From positions 2,164,262 to 2,228,261 of the forward strand of contig NZ_KB850224.1 of NCBI RefSeq assembly GCF_000369805.1: a stretch of DNA of 64,000 bases, written 5' to 3'. The notes beneath the pieces were generated by a model, which was not told the DNA's origin, ran no database searches, and saw only the letters and a program-made list of their open reading frames with translations. Shown here in pieces: positions 44,625 through 53,660 of the stretch (positions are counted from its first letter, which is position 1; every line of letters starts with the position of its first letter). This DNA comes from Acinetobacter sp. NIPH 2100 (lineage in GTDB: Bacteria > Pseudomonadota > Gammaproteobacteria > Pseudomonadales > Moraxellaceae). Both the position numbers and the translations under genes were made by a program.

Positions 44625-46085
44625 TTATTTAATCGATTCCAAAGCTGTGACCAACAACTTCCAGCATTTCTCTACGGTATCCACTTTAACCCGCTCCCCT
44701 GGTGCATGCGCCCCTTGAATGTCAGGACCAAAAGACACCATCTGCAAATCTGGATAATGTTCCGCAATAATGCCGCACTCCAAACCTGCATGAATCACTT
44801 TCAAATTTGGCTCAATCTTAAATGCAGATTGATAAGCTTGTTGTAGGCATTTCAATGCAGCCGAATCGGGATTTGGTGTCCAGCCCGACACTAACGGCGT
44901 TAATTCAGATTGAATCTGGAAACTAGCAAAGTGTTGTTGAATGTTTTGTGCAAATATCACTGCCTCTTGATTCACCATCGAACGAACCATAATCAATGTT
45001 TTTGCTTCGTCTTTAGTGAGTTTAACCACACCTATATTATTCGAGGTTTCGACCACATCAGCTAAAGCACTACTCCATTGAGCAATGCCATATGGACAAG
45101 TTGCCAATGCTTTTAACCACGCTTGCTGCTGATGCAAGGTAATAACGTCATTTATTTGATTGGTATTTTGCTGTGCAGTGATTTGCAGCTGGTCATCAAT
45201 GCCCTGTAGCTTTTGTTGCCATTCAGTTTGTGTCACAGCAACGGCATTTTTCAACTCAGGAAATTGCTCTGCTTTGATCGCAATGGTTGCCACAGCTTCA
45301 CGCGGGATGGCATTGCGTGCTGTTCCACCCACAAACTCTACCAGTCGACCATTGGATTGTGCCAAATAATCATTAAGAAAATTGGCTAGAATGACATTGG
45401 CATTGCCACGACCTAAATGAATATCAACCCCAGAGTGACCACCTTTCAAGCCTGATACCAGTAAATCTATAAAGATTAAATCACTTGATGCTGCGTCATA
45501 TTCAAGTGGCTGTTCCACTTCTAGGTCAATACTGCCTGCACAGCCAAGATACAGCTCACCCCATTCTTCGGTATCAATATTGAAAAGCCATTGCCCAGTT
45601 AAAATGCCAGACTCAAGCAAACGAGCACCGCTCATTCCTGCTTCTTCATCAATGGTCAACAGGACTTCAATCGGCCCATGTGCAATATCATTTGATTCTA
45701 ATACAGCCAGTGCAAGTGCAACACCAATCCCATTATCGGCACCCAAAGTAGTATTTTCAGCAATCAGCCAGCCATCTTTTAATACAGGTTGAATTGGATC
45801 TTTAAAAAAGTCATGCTGGGTTCCGCGATTTGCCTGAGTCACCATATCCAAGTGGCCTTGCAAAATCACACCAGCTGCTTGTTCTTTACCCGTAGTTGCC
45901 GCTTTTCGAATAATTAGGTTACCAATGTCATCAACATAGGTTTCCAAATTGCGCTGTTCTGCCCAGTCTTTTAAATGTTGTCTTAACTGTTGTTCATGTT
46001 TAGATGGTCGAGGAATCGTACATAAGGTCTCAAAATGTTGCCAAACCGCTTGTGGTGATAATTTAGAAAAATCGACCTGTATCAT
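44625..46085 (-). CDS. pepD: Aminoacyl-histidine dipeptidase (peptidase D)
   Basis: The M20-family metallopeptidase shows QGHLDMV, GADNGIGVALALA, TIDEEAGMSGA with the catalytic Glu, and a late GLECGI with a metal ligand. The 486-residue length and motif forms match PepD (carnosinase-type cytosolic dipeptidase). The gene is a single unit converging on rtcA. Confidence 0.93.
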   Translation of the reverse strand: MIQVDFSKLSPQAVWQHFETLCTIPRPSKHEQQLRQHLKDWAEQRNLETYVDDIGNLIIRKAATTGKEQAAGVILQGHLDMVTQANRGTQHDFFKDPIQPVLKDGWLIAENTTLGADNGIGVALALAVLESNDIAHGPIEVLLTIDEEAGMSGARLLESGILTGQWLFNIDTEEWGELYLGCAGSIDLEVEQPLEYDAASSDLIFIDLLVSGLKGGHSGVDIHLGRGNANVILANFLNDYLAQSNGRLVEFVGGTARNAIPREAVATIAIKAEQFPELKNAVAVTQTEWQQKLQGIDDQLQITAQQNTNQINDVITLHQQQAWLKALATCPYGIAQWSSALADVVETSNNIGVVKLTKDEAKTLIMVRSMVNQEAVIFAQNIQQHFASFQIQSELTPLVSGWTPNPDSAALKCLQQAYQSAFKIEPNLKVIHAGLECGIIAEHYPDLQMVSFGPDIQGAHAPGERVKVDTVEKCWKLLVTALESIK

Positions 46086-46188
46086 GCACCTATACTCTCA
46101 AATAAAGCGTGTAAAAGAACATACACCATACACCCAAACAGCGATGATGGTAAATCACTTCATTTAAGATGGTATTCGCAAAATGAAC

Positions 46189-46572
46189 TTAGCTTTTCCA
46201 CACAAATTGAGAAAAACTATGTTCTGCTTTTAAGCTATTTTCTACTGCCTGAGCCAACTGGCGAATAATGCTCTGCGTCTCTATCTTTTCAAACCAAGCT
46301 TGTTCTTGCTGCGGATTGGCAGAGATTTCACATAGAATATGACCTTCCGTATCCTGCTGAGAGCAGAGAATAGACAGTGGAAGTTGATGATTATCGATAC
46401 GCACTTCAATTTTTTCATGCTCATGACGAATATGCTGGGCATCAAAGCCGTATTGTTCTAATTGTTTATACAATAATGCAGCCACATACTCTTGCGTGAT
46501 ATAGCATTCGTTGGGTGGATGCTCGACCATCCCATGTTTTGGGCAATCTGCTATAAATTGCAACGTTTTCAT
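46189..46572 (-). CDS. Hypothetical protein, 127 residues
   Basis: No family is recognised. The protein starts with FIADCPKHGMVEHPPNEC, a Cys/His-rich stretch that could bind a metal, and continues as a small alpha/beta domain with two more Cys (SILCSQ, HILCEI). It stands alone between pepD and the aroA terminator. Confidence 0.6.
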   Translation of the reverse strand: MKTLQFIADCPKHGMVEHPPNECYITQEYVAALLYKQLEQYGFDAQHIRHEHEKIEVRIDNHQLPLSILCSQQDTEGHILCEISANPQQEQAWFEKIETQSIIRQLAQAVENSLKAEHSFSQFVWKS

Positions 46573-46806
46573 GCTATTCCCTCTATTTTTATGTTTTTAA
46601 CTCTGGATCGCAGAGTAAATCCGACGCGAACGGTAAGAATTATTATATATACAATTGTCTTTAATAGATTAGCTGATTGTCTTAGTTCTATAGCTAAATT
46701 GATAAATTTAGACCCGATTAGATATGTACATCTTCAAACCCATCATTTTTATTATTTAAGCGTTTTAGCTTTATCTTTAGCCAATTATTTTTCTGGATAT
46801 GCTTAT

Positions 46807-46850
46807 AAAAAAAGCAGCATTTAACTTTCTCAAGCTCAATGCTGCTTTTT
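46807..46850 (-). terminator. Terminator after tyrA-aroA
   Basis: AAAAAGCAGCATT (46809-46821) and AATGCTGCTTTTT (46838-46850) form a 13-bp perfect stem with a 16-nt loop, ten bases past the stop on the minus strand. Confidence 0.82.
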
Positions 46851-46859
46851 CAGATCAAC

Positions 46860-49109
46860 TTATGGATTCAAGACCTGTAAATCCAATCCAGCTGAATTTG
46901 CAAGCTCTGTAAAGGTCGGGAAACTGGTCGCCACAGTTTCCGTACCATGAATGGTAATCTCACCCGAAGTACGCAAACCCGCCATACTAAAACTCATCGC
47001 AATACGATGGTCGTGGTGTGATTCAATTTCACCACCTGCGAAGATCGCAGACCAGTCACCTGACTTACCTTTACCTTCGATAATGATGCCATCTTCGGTT
47101 GGCGTACAGTCGATGCCCATGATCTTCAAACCATCAGCCATCACTTGAATACGGTCAGATTCTTTGACACGCAACTCAGCAGCACCCGTCAACACTGTTT
47201 GACCTTCTGCACATGCAGCAGCAATAAATAATGCCGGGAATTCATCAATTGCTAAAGGCACTTGATCTTCAGGCATATGAATGCCTTTCAATGTTCTTGA
47301 ACCTTTGATATGAATATCTGCAATCGGCTCACCGCCTGCAATACGTTCATTTTCAACCGTCAGATCAGCGCCCATTTGCTTAAGAATTTCGATCACGCCT
47401 GTACGAGTTGGGTTGATCCCCACCGCTTCAAGAACCACATCGGCACCTTCAGTGATTGCAGCACCCACCATAAAGAATGCAGCAGATGAAATATCAGAAG
47501 GCACTTGAATATCGGTACCAACCAACTTGCCACCACCCACAAGCGAGATTTTATTTCCTTCAGTTTTCACATCATAACCAAAGGCACGCAACATACGTTC
47601 AGTATGATCACGAGTCGGTTCTGGCTCGGTTACTGAAGTTTCACCAGCTGCCCATAATCCTGCCAATAAAATACCTGATTTAACCTGAGCAGATGCCATC
47701 GGCAAATCGTATTGAATCCCTTTGAGTGCTTGACTACCTGTGATACTCACTGGTGGCGTACCTTTTTCACCCGTGGTTTGGATGAGTGCACCCATTTCAC
47801 GAAGTGGTTTGGCAATACGCTCCATTGGGCGTTTAGACAATGATGCATCGCCAGTCATTACAGAATCAAATTTTTGTGCAGACAACATGCCTGATAGCAA
47901 GCGCATACTGGTGCCTGAGTTACCCATATACAAAGCACTTGCTGGCGCTTTTAAGCCTTGCATACCGACACCGTGAATCGTCACTTCGCCATTCTTCGGT
48001 CCTTCGATGCTCACACCCATGTCACGAAAAGCTTGCAAAGTTGCGAGCGCATCTTCACCTTCCAAAAAGCCTGTCACATGGGTGGTACCTTCTGCAATCG
48101 CACCAAACATGATTGAGCGATGTGACACAGATTTGTCACCGGGTACGGTGAATTTACCTGTAAATGTTTTCTTTCCCGGTAAAATGGTAAATTGCTGTGT
48201 CACCTTGTTTTTCTCCATCAAAGGTTTTTTGGCTAACATATGATTAAAATGTTGGCGTGCTGCTTGCGCGTGTCCGAGTAGGCCCATCAACGCTTGCGAA
48301 TCTTCCTGTTCAATCAATTTTTTCAAAACTGACAATTGCTGCTCAAAGCCATCAACAGCATTTAAAATTGCAGTTTTATTGGCAAAGAAAATATCATGCC
48401 ACATCTGCGGATCGCTGGCTGCAATCCGAGAGAAGTCTCGAAAACCACCTGCAGCATAGCGGAAAATATCTAAATTATCTTCACGATTAGCCAGTTGTTC
48501 GACCAGATTGAATGCCATCAAATGCGGTAAATGACTGGTATGAGCCAACACTTCATCGTGTTTGGTAACATCCATACAAATCACTTCGGCTTTTGCCGCA
48601 GACCAAAGTTGAATCAATTTTTTAACCGCCCACTCCGCACTGGTCGGAAGAGGAGTCAAAATCACTTTATGATTAACGAATAAATCAACTTTACCTGCAT
48701 GTACCCCAGTATGTTCTGCACCTGCAATCGGATGGCCTGGCACAAAGCCTACTGGTAGATTTTCACCAAATACTGCTTTAGCCGCATCAACAACATTGCC
48801 TTTGGTACTACCGACATCGGTAATGATGACATTGTCTGCAAGATAAGGCTTGATCTGTTCCAGCACTTTTTGTGTCGCACGAACTGGCAATGCTAAAACA
48901 ATTAAATCTGCATCCTGAACCGCTTCTTCAGGCGTTGCGTAACCGTGTTGGATAAGACCGAGTGCCTTGGCATCTTCTAATGTTTTTTTTGAGCGTGTTG
49001 AAGCCACAATTTGAAATGCAAGTTGTTCTGCCACAATCACACGAGCGAGACTCGATCCAATCAGTCCAAGCCCAATAAATGCAACTTTCTTAAATAATGG
49101 TTGAGACAT
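46860..49109 (-). CDS. tyrA-aroA: Bifunctional prephenate dehydrogenase / EPSP synthase
   Basis: From the ATG at 49109 (749 residues) the N-terminal half is a TyrA with the Rossmann motif FIGLGLIGSS, VGSTKGN and GHPIAGAEH; the C-terminal half (from about 315) is AroA with PGDKSVSHRS, GNSGTSMRLL and DHTERML. It joins tyrosine synthesis to the sixth shikimate step in one chain, a fusion known from Acinetobacter and relatives. The frame stays open to 49271 only because a dispersed repeat there lacks stops. It is behind pheA in the same direction. Confidence 0.95.
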   Translation of the reverse strand: MSQPLFKKVAFIGLGLIGSSLARVIVAEQLAFQIVASTRSKKTLEDAKALGLIQHGYATPEEAVQDADLIVLALPVRATQKVLEQIKPYLADNVIITDVGSTKGNVVDAAKAVFGENLPVGFVPGHPIAGAEHTGVHAGKVDLFVNHKVILTPLPTSAEWAVKKLIQLWSAAKAEVICMDVTKHDEVLAHTSHLPHLMAFNLVEQLANREDNLDIFRYAAGGFRDFSRIAASDPQMWHDIFFANKTAILNAVDGFEQQLSVLKKLIEQEDSQALMGLLGHAQAARQHFNHMLAKKPLMEKNKVTQQFTILPGKKTFTGKFTVPGDKSVSHRSIMFGAIAEGTTHVTGFLEGEDALATLQAFRDMGVSIEGPKNGEVTIHGVGMQGLKAPASALYMGNSGTSMRLLSGMLSAQKFDSVMTGDASLSKRPMERIAKPLREMGALIQTTGEKGTPPVSITGSQALKGIQYDLPMASAQVKSGILLAGLWAAGETSVTEPEPTRDHTERMLRAFGYDVKTEGNKISLVGGGKLVGTDIQVPSDISSAAFFMVGAAITEGADVVLEAVGINPTRTGVIEILKQMGADLTVENERIAGGEPIADIHIKGSRTLKGIHMPEDQVPLAIDEFPALFIAAACAEGQTVLTGAAELRVKESDRIQVMADGLKIMGIDCTPTEDGIIIEGKGKSGDWSAIFAGGEIESHHDHRIAMSFSMAGLRTSGEITIHGTETVATSFPTFTELANSAGLDLQVLNP

Positions 49110-49133
49110 AAAACATATTTGCCTATGTAAAAA

Positions 49134-49218
49134 TCTCCCCTGAGAAGCACCCCGCTTCGTAAGGTCTTTATAAAGAGGGGGAACTCCTCCCTTTAAAAAG
49201 GGAGGCTGGGAGGGATTC
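49134..49218. repeat. Hairpin-rich dispersed repeat between pheA and tyrA-aroA
   Basis: Contains GAAGC-ACCCC-GCTTC (49144-49158), the palindrome CTTTATAAAG (49166-49175) and a 9-bp stem CCTCCCTTT/AAAGGGAGG (49186-49205). The block at 49134-49163 matches 10406-10432 in the gspI insertion except for a few bases. It fills the 127-bp gap between the genes. Confidence 0.65.
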
Positions 49219-49236
49219 AAAATACAATAAATAGAC

Positions 49237-50346
49237 CTATAAAACTGCGATTGGATATGAACCGAGTACACGTAATTCCTTCACCATTGGACGAATTTCT
49301 TCCAATGCCGCCGCAACATTTTCCTGACCGATATGTCCTTCTAAATCGATAAAGAACACATAAGCCCATTTTTCAGGCAATGCTGGACGCGTTTCAATAC
49401 TGGTCAAACTGATCTTATGCTTGGCAAATGGTGCTAGGATTTCCAGTAAAGCACCTGCACGATCATGTGCAGAGATCAATAACGAAGTTTTATCATTCCC
49501 GCTTTGAGGAATCTTCTCACGACCAATTACAAGGAAACGTGTGGTATTTTCAGGGTTATCTTCGATATTGCTATGTAAAATTTCAAGGTTATACATGCTT
49601 GCAGCAATATCAGATGCAATCGCAGCAGAATGCCATTCGTTACGAATACGACGTGCCGCTTCTGCATTTGAGTTCAGTGCAACACGCTCAACCCCTGGAT
49701 AGTGTGCATCTAACCATTTACGGCATTGTGCCAAGGTTTGCTGATGTGCATAAATCTGCTTAATGCTGTCTTTACGGGTATTTTCAGATACAAGGAACTG
49801 ATGGTGGATACGCAGTTCGACTTCACCAATTACATTGACTGTCGATGATTTAAAGCAGTCCAGTGTATGGTTGACAATCCCTTCTGATGAGTTTTCCACT
49901 GGAACAACACCATAATGTGCACTGCCCGCTTCAACTTCACGGAACACTTCATCAATGGTTGGTAATGGACGTACCACCGCATCTTTACCAAAATGCTTTA
50001 ACACAGCCGAATGCGTATAAGTGCCTTCTGGCCCTAAGAATGCAATGCTTTGTGGAGCTTCTAGTGCCAAACATGCTGACATGATTTCACGGAATAAACG
50101 CGCCATAGTTGCATCAGACAACGGCCCCTGATTACGCTCCATGACTTTACGTAGCACTTGCGCTTCACGTTCTGGGCGATAAAACAGTGGATTCTCTTCA
50201 GATGCAAATTTCGCTTTGGCTACAGCCTCTGCCAGCGTCGCGCGACGGTTGAGTAACTCTTGGATTTGTTGATCAACACTATCAATATCGTTACGAATTT
50301 GGTCTAAATTAAGTGAATTCGATGTGTTTTGTCCATCGTTTACCAT
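49237..50346 (-). CDS. pheA: P-protein: chorismate mutase / prephenate dehydratase
   Basis: Three domains are visible: an AroQ chorismate mutase (about 10-90, LDQIRNDIDSVDQQIQELLNRR), a prephenate dehydratase (about 100-275, FLGPEGTYTH and PVENSSEGIVNHT) and an ACT domain (ISAHDRAGALLEIL, SLTSIETRP) for phenylalanine feedback. The ATG at 50346 has GAGG nine bases upstream and is preferred to the ATG at 50370. It is followed by tyrA-aroA across the repeat. Confidence 0.95.
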   Translation of the reverse strand: MVNDGQNTSNSLNLDQIRNDIDSVDQQIQELLNRRATLAEAVAKAKFASEENPLFYRPEREAQVLRKVMERNQGPLSDATMARLFREIMSACLALEAPQSIAFLGPEGTYTHSAVLKHFGKDAVVRPLPTIDEVFREVEAGSAHYGVVPVENSSEGIVNHTLDCFKSSTVNVIGEVELRIHHQFLVSENTRKDSIKQIYAHQQTLAQCRKWLDAHYPGVERVALNSNAEAARRIRNEWHSAAIASDIAASMYNLEILHSNIEDNPENTTRFLVIGREKIPQSGNDKTSLLISAHDRAGALLEILAPFAKHKISLTSIETRPALPEKWAYVFFIDLEGHIGQENVAAALEEIRPMVKELRVLGSYPIAVL

Positions 50347-50482
50347 TGAATGCAGCCTCAGCAAAATCATCTATAAGAATCGATTACAATTCGTCTGTGA
50401 ATTGATTATCCGAGCTAGTATAACAACACTTTAAGCTATTAAACACGCTGAGTTTTAACTCTTTTTATTAACAAACTTTATT

Positions 50483-50501
50483 GATAATGATTTTCATTAT
50501 A
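50483..50501 (+). promoter_or_regulatory. Fur-box-like site upstream of the esterase gene
   Basis: GATAATGATTTTCATTATA matches the 19-bp Fur consensus GATAATGATAATCATTATC at 16 positions. It lies 19 bp before the ATG, so a bound repressor would block transcription of the esterase gene. Confidence 0.72.
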
Positions 50502-50520
50502 TATTTCTAACAAAATTTCA

Positions 50521-51486
50521 ATGCTTGCGAATAAACCCATGCTTAAACAATTTGGTATTTTGACTTTTTCTCTGTTCATGACTACACCATTGGTCTTTGC
50601 TCAGCCAAACACTTCCAGTACAAACAAGCCGCCGTTAAAAGCACAAACAAATATTCAGCAAAGCTTTGAAATAAAGTCAAAATATACCAAACATGATTAT
50701 TTGATTCAGATTTCCGTTCCTGCGGGTGAAGCACCGAGTGAAGGTTTTCCAGTACTGTATGTACTCGATGGCAATGCTGCTTTTGATAGCGCGGCCAATA
50801 TCGCCAAATCGGTTGGTGGTGGTGCAAATCGTTTGGGGTTGAGTCCTGTCGCAATTGTAGCGATTGGATATCCAAAACAAAGCACCTTTGATGTAGAAAA
50901 GCGTGCTTTAGACTATACGCCTAAAGCATCGGCTGAGTTTCAAAAACAAGCCAAATACACCTATGGCGGTGCAGATCAATTCATTCAATTTATTGAAAAA
51001 GAACTCAAGCCAGCCATTCATGCAAAAATCAAGGTCAATCCACAGCAACAAAGCCTGTTTGGACATTCCTTCGGTGGGTTGTTTGTTCTACATACCTTTT
51101 TTAGCCAACCACACATGTTTCAACGTTATATCGCTGCCAGCCCTTCACTGTGGTTTGACAACTATGCCCTATTAAACCGGCAGGCAGATTGGTTAAAGAA
51201 TCAAAATAAAACTCAAAATATCATGCTGATGACCACAGTGGGTACGCATGAGCATGGTCGAAGCCCAACACCAGACGCTGAATCCTTACAAAAGCAGAAT
51301 GACTTCTATCAAAATTTTAATCAGCAACGTTCAAAACAGTTCTTATTTTGGAATTATCGACATCCTGCTGAGCAGCACCTAACCAATATGTATGCAAGTT
51401 TACCAAAGGCCATTATGTTGGCAGGTTGTCAGCCTCAAAGCTGTTCAAATCTATTTGATGAACCCGCTCAACAAAGTGCTGAATAA
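50521..51486 (+). CDS. Exported alpha/beta hydrolase, siderophore-esterase-like
   Basis: A Sec signal peptide ends near LVFAQP. The mature enzyme has the putative-esterase fold (Fes/IroE/BesA group): VLYVLDGNAAFD, the nucleophile elbow LFGHSFGGLF with Ser near residue 181, and a late HPAEQHL-type His. IroE/BesA enzymes open ferric or triscatecholate siderophores. The Fur-like box supports an iron role, but no siderophore genes lie nearby. The ATG at 50521 or at 50539 could be the start. A 14-bp hairpin follows. Confidence 0.78.
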   Translation: MLANKPMLKQFGILTFSLFMTTPLVFAQPNTSSTNKPPLKAQTNIQQSFEIKSKYTKHDYLIQISVPAGEAPSEGFPVLYVLDGNAAFDSAANIAKSVGGGANRLGLSPVAIVAIGYPKQSTFDVEKRALDYTPKASAEFQKQAKYTYGGADQFIQFIEKELKPAIHAKIKVNPQQQSLFGHSFGGLFVLHTFFSQPHMFQRYIAASPSLWFDNYALLNRQADWLKNQNKTQNIMLMTTVGTHEHGRSPTPDAESLQKQNDFYQNFNQQRSKQFLFWNYRHPAEQHLTNMYASLPKAIMLAGCQPQSCSNLFDEPAQQSAE

Positions 51487-51493
51487 ACACAGT

Positions 51494-51529
51494 TAAATTT
51501 AGGCGGACTATTTGCTCCGCTTAAATTTA
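51494..51529 (+). terminator. Hairpin after the esterase gene
   Basis: A 14-bp stem with one G-U pair (51494-51507 with 51516-51529) and an 8-nt loop, seven bases after the stop; no strong T run. Confidence 0.5.
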
Positions 51530-51591
51530 GACCTTTCAATAGAATAGATTGGTTATACTGCAAGAAGATGTCATAACAACAGTAAAATACA

Positions 51592-52215
51592 ATGCATAAG
51601 ATTTTCAGCTTTTGCTTACTGAGCTTGATCAGTATCGGTTTAACCGCATGTGATGGTTGCCCATTGATTGCAGGTTGCAATGGTACCGATCGCTCACCTT
51701 ATTTTATCAGCCCTGTGAGTAGTCAGGCTCGGGGAATTCCTGTGCCACCTCAAACCAGACTGACCTATCAATCACAACACTTTAGACAGACCCATCAGCA
51801 AACTCATGCTTTAAAAGAACAAAACTTAACAGGCATCGCCTTTCCTGAAAATACCGCCATCCTTTGGGGTGGCATGCCCGTTGAGCGGTTTATTCAATTT
51901 TCCAATCCTGAAATGAAAGGATTTTCTGTCTACCCTGCTACAGGGTTTAAATCAGAACAATCGAATACGTTTCTAAATTTATGGAAAAGCTGTGACGATG
52001 ATTTAAGTATTTACTTAAAGAACCCAAATGATTGGTCATTTAATCCCTCCAATATGGAAATACGAGGCTGTGGTCGCTATCAACAACGCAGTGAATATAT
52101 GGAAGATAACTTTCGGCAAAATGAAGCCGATGAGTTTCTAAGCAAGATCAATCAAGCCTTACAGAAATTGCCTAAACAACATAGCTATCCTGTCATTCAT
52201 CAACCGAGTAAATAG
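51592..52215 (+). CDS. Putative lipoprotein of unknown function
   Basis: A signal peptide ends in the lipobox GLTAC with the acylated Cys at residue 20, and the mature protein is Cys-rich at its start (CDGCPLIAGC). The following ~180 residues are not recognised; Pro/Gln-rich, with NLWKSCDDD and EIRGCGRY late on. It is single, ending in a strong terminator. Confidence 0.65.
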   Translation: MHKIFSFCLLSLISIGLTACDGCPLIAGCNGTDRSPYFISPVSSQARGIPVPPQTRLTYQSQHFRQTHQQTHALKEQNLTGIAFPENTAILWGGMPVERFIQFSNPEMKGFSVYPATGFKSEQSNTFLNLWKSCDDDLSIYLKNPNDWSFNPSNMEIRGCGRYQQRSEYMEDNFRQNEADEFLSKINQALQKLPKQHSYPVIHQPSK

Positions 52216-52220
52216 TGAAA

Positions 52221-52254
52221 ACAAAACAGCCTGCTCAAAAGCAGGCTGTTTTGT
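52221..52254 (+). terminator. Strong terminator after the lipoprotein gene
   Basis: A 14-bp perfect stem (52221-52234 with 52241-52254), 6-nt loop. It also serves the acyl-CoA dehydrogenase gene that converges on it. Confidence 0.85.
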
Positions 52255-52267
52255 TAGATAATACCAA

Positions 52268-53416
52268 TTAAGCTTTACCGATAATTCCGCGTGCCACAAT
52301 TTCTTTCATAATTTCGTTGGTTCCGCCGTAAATACGCTGAATACGTGCATCAACAAAGAAACGTGAAATTGGATATTCAGTCATATAACCGTAGCCACCA
52401 AATAATTGCAGCAAGTTATCTGCAACTTTCATTTGCATATCGCTACTAAAGCTCTTCAATGCAGCGGCAGTTTCAACATCCAATTTGCCTTCATTGTATA
52501 AAGCTACGTTTTGATTATAGAAAGCCGCTGTTGCTAATTCATCAATCTTCGCTTGTGCCAATACAAAACGTGTATTTTGGAATTGAGAAATTGCCTGACC
52601 AAAGGCTTGACGCTCTTTTACATATTGCGTCGTGATATCAATCGCACCACGAATCGCACCTAATGCAGTAGATGCAATCGCCGTACGTTCACGTGGAAGT
52701 TCTTGCATCAAATAAGCAAAACCTTGCCCTGCTTGACCTAGCAACTGATCCTTTGGCACTTTAACGTTATCAAAGAACAATTCTGAGGTATCTTGTGAAT
52801 GTAAGCCAATTTTGTCGAGGTTGGTGCCCTTTTTAAAGCCTTCTAAGTGCGTATCCACCAACATGAGTGACACACCTTTAGCACGTGCTTGTGGATCTGT
52901 TTTAACGGCAAGAACCACGAGATCAGCATGCTGACCATTTGAAATAAAGGTCTTTGAACCATTTAACAGATAATGATCATCTTGCAAGATGGCACTGGTA
53001 CGCATTGCTTGTAAATCTGAGCCTGCACCCGGTTCAGTCATACCAATTGCACCAACCACTTCACCAGACACCATTTTTGGCAACCAGTGCTGTTTTTGTT
53101 CTTCTGTGGCAATGTGCTGGATATAAGGAGCCGCGATTTCAGAGTGACATGAAATTGCTGTTGATAATGCACAGTAGCCTGCACGTGCAGACTCTTCAAC
53201 CAACATCAATGAATAATGGGTTGGCACGCCATAACCACCGTATTCTTCTGGTACATCAACACACAAGAATCCATTTTCGCCCAATGCGCTCCAAACTGAA
53301 CGTGGCATGATGCCTTCACGTTCCCATTGATCGTAATGCGGTGCGATCTGCTCGCTCATAAAGCGTTTAAAGTTATCACGGAAGAGTTCTAAATCTGAAT
53401 CATAAGCTAACATCAT
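52268..53416 (-). CDS. Acyl-CoA dehydrogenase
   Basis: The 382-residue flavoprotein has GAIGMTEPGAGSDLQ (FAD/substrate site), FISNGQHADLVV, RTAIASTALGA and the C-terminal LFGGYGYMTEYP and IYGGTNEIM motifs of the family. It oxidises acyl-CoA to trans-2-enoyl-CoA; chain-length preference is not readable. AAAGGA precedes the two adjacent ATG codons at 53416 and 53413. No electron-transfer or beta-oxidation partner is adjacent. Confidence 0.93.
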   Translation of the reverse strand: MMLAYDSDLELFRDNFKRFMSEQIAPHYDQWEREGIMPRSVWSALGENGFLCVDVPEEYGGYGVPTHYSLMLVEESARAGYCALSTAISCHSEIAAPYIQHIATEEQKQHWLPKMVSGEVVGAIGMTEPGAGSDLQAMRTSAILQDDHYLLNGSKTFISNGQHADLVVLAVKTDPQARAKGVSLMLVDTHLEGFKKGTNLDKIGLHSQDTSELFFDNVKVPKDQLLGQAGQGFAYLMQELPRERTAIASTALGAIRGAIDITTQYVKERQAFGQAISQFQNTRFVLAQAKIDELATAAFYNQNVALYNEGKLDVETAAALKSFSSDMQMKVADNLLQLFGGYGYMTEYPISRFFVDARIQRIYGGTNEIMKEIVARGIIGKA

Positions 53417-53660
53417 TATTTCCTTTCGCTTTCATTGTTCTTAAAAATTTGTTCGCAGTCATGCTAATAACTTTTAGATCGGATGTCATGTCCCGTTTAC
53501 ATCAAATCACTAGACTGATTCGGTCAATAATTTTGTTTGCATCGTCCATCTTTAAACCACAATCGCTTACTCATTAATCAGCCTCTCTTATTTTTTACGC
53601 TAAATACGTCAATTTTATGTCATATTAATTTTATTCTTTGCGACTACCTCAAATACGACC

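Noticed and set aside
46492..46824. 110-codon plus-strand frame with hydrophobic stretches
   Set aside because: It overlaps the opposite-strand gene and the aroA terminator, has no ribosome-binding site and no recognisable family.
49110..49271. 54-residue N-terminal extension of TyrA-AroA
   Set aside because: Entirely encoded by the dispersed repeat; the normal start of TyrA is the ATG at 49109.
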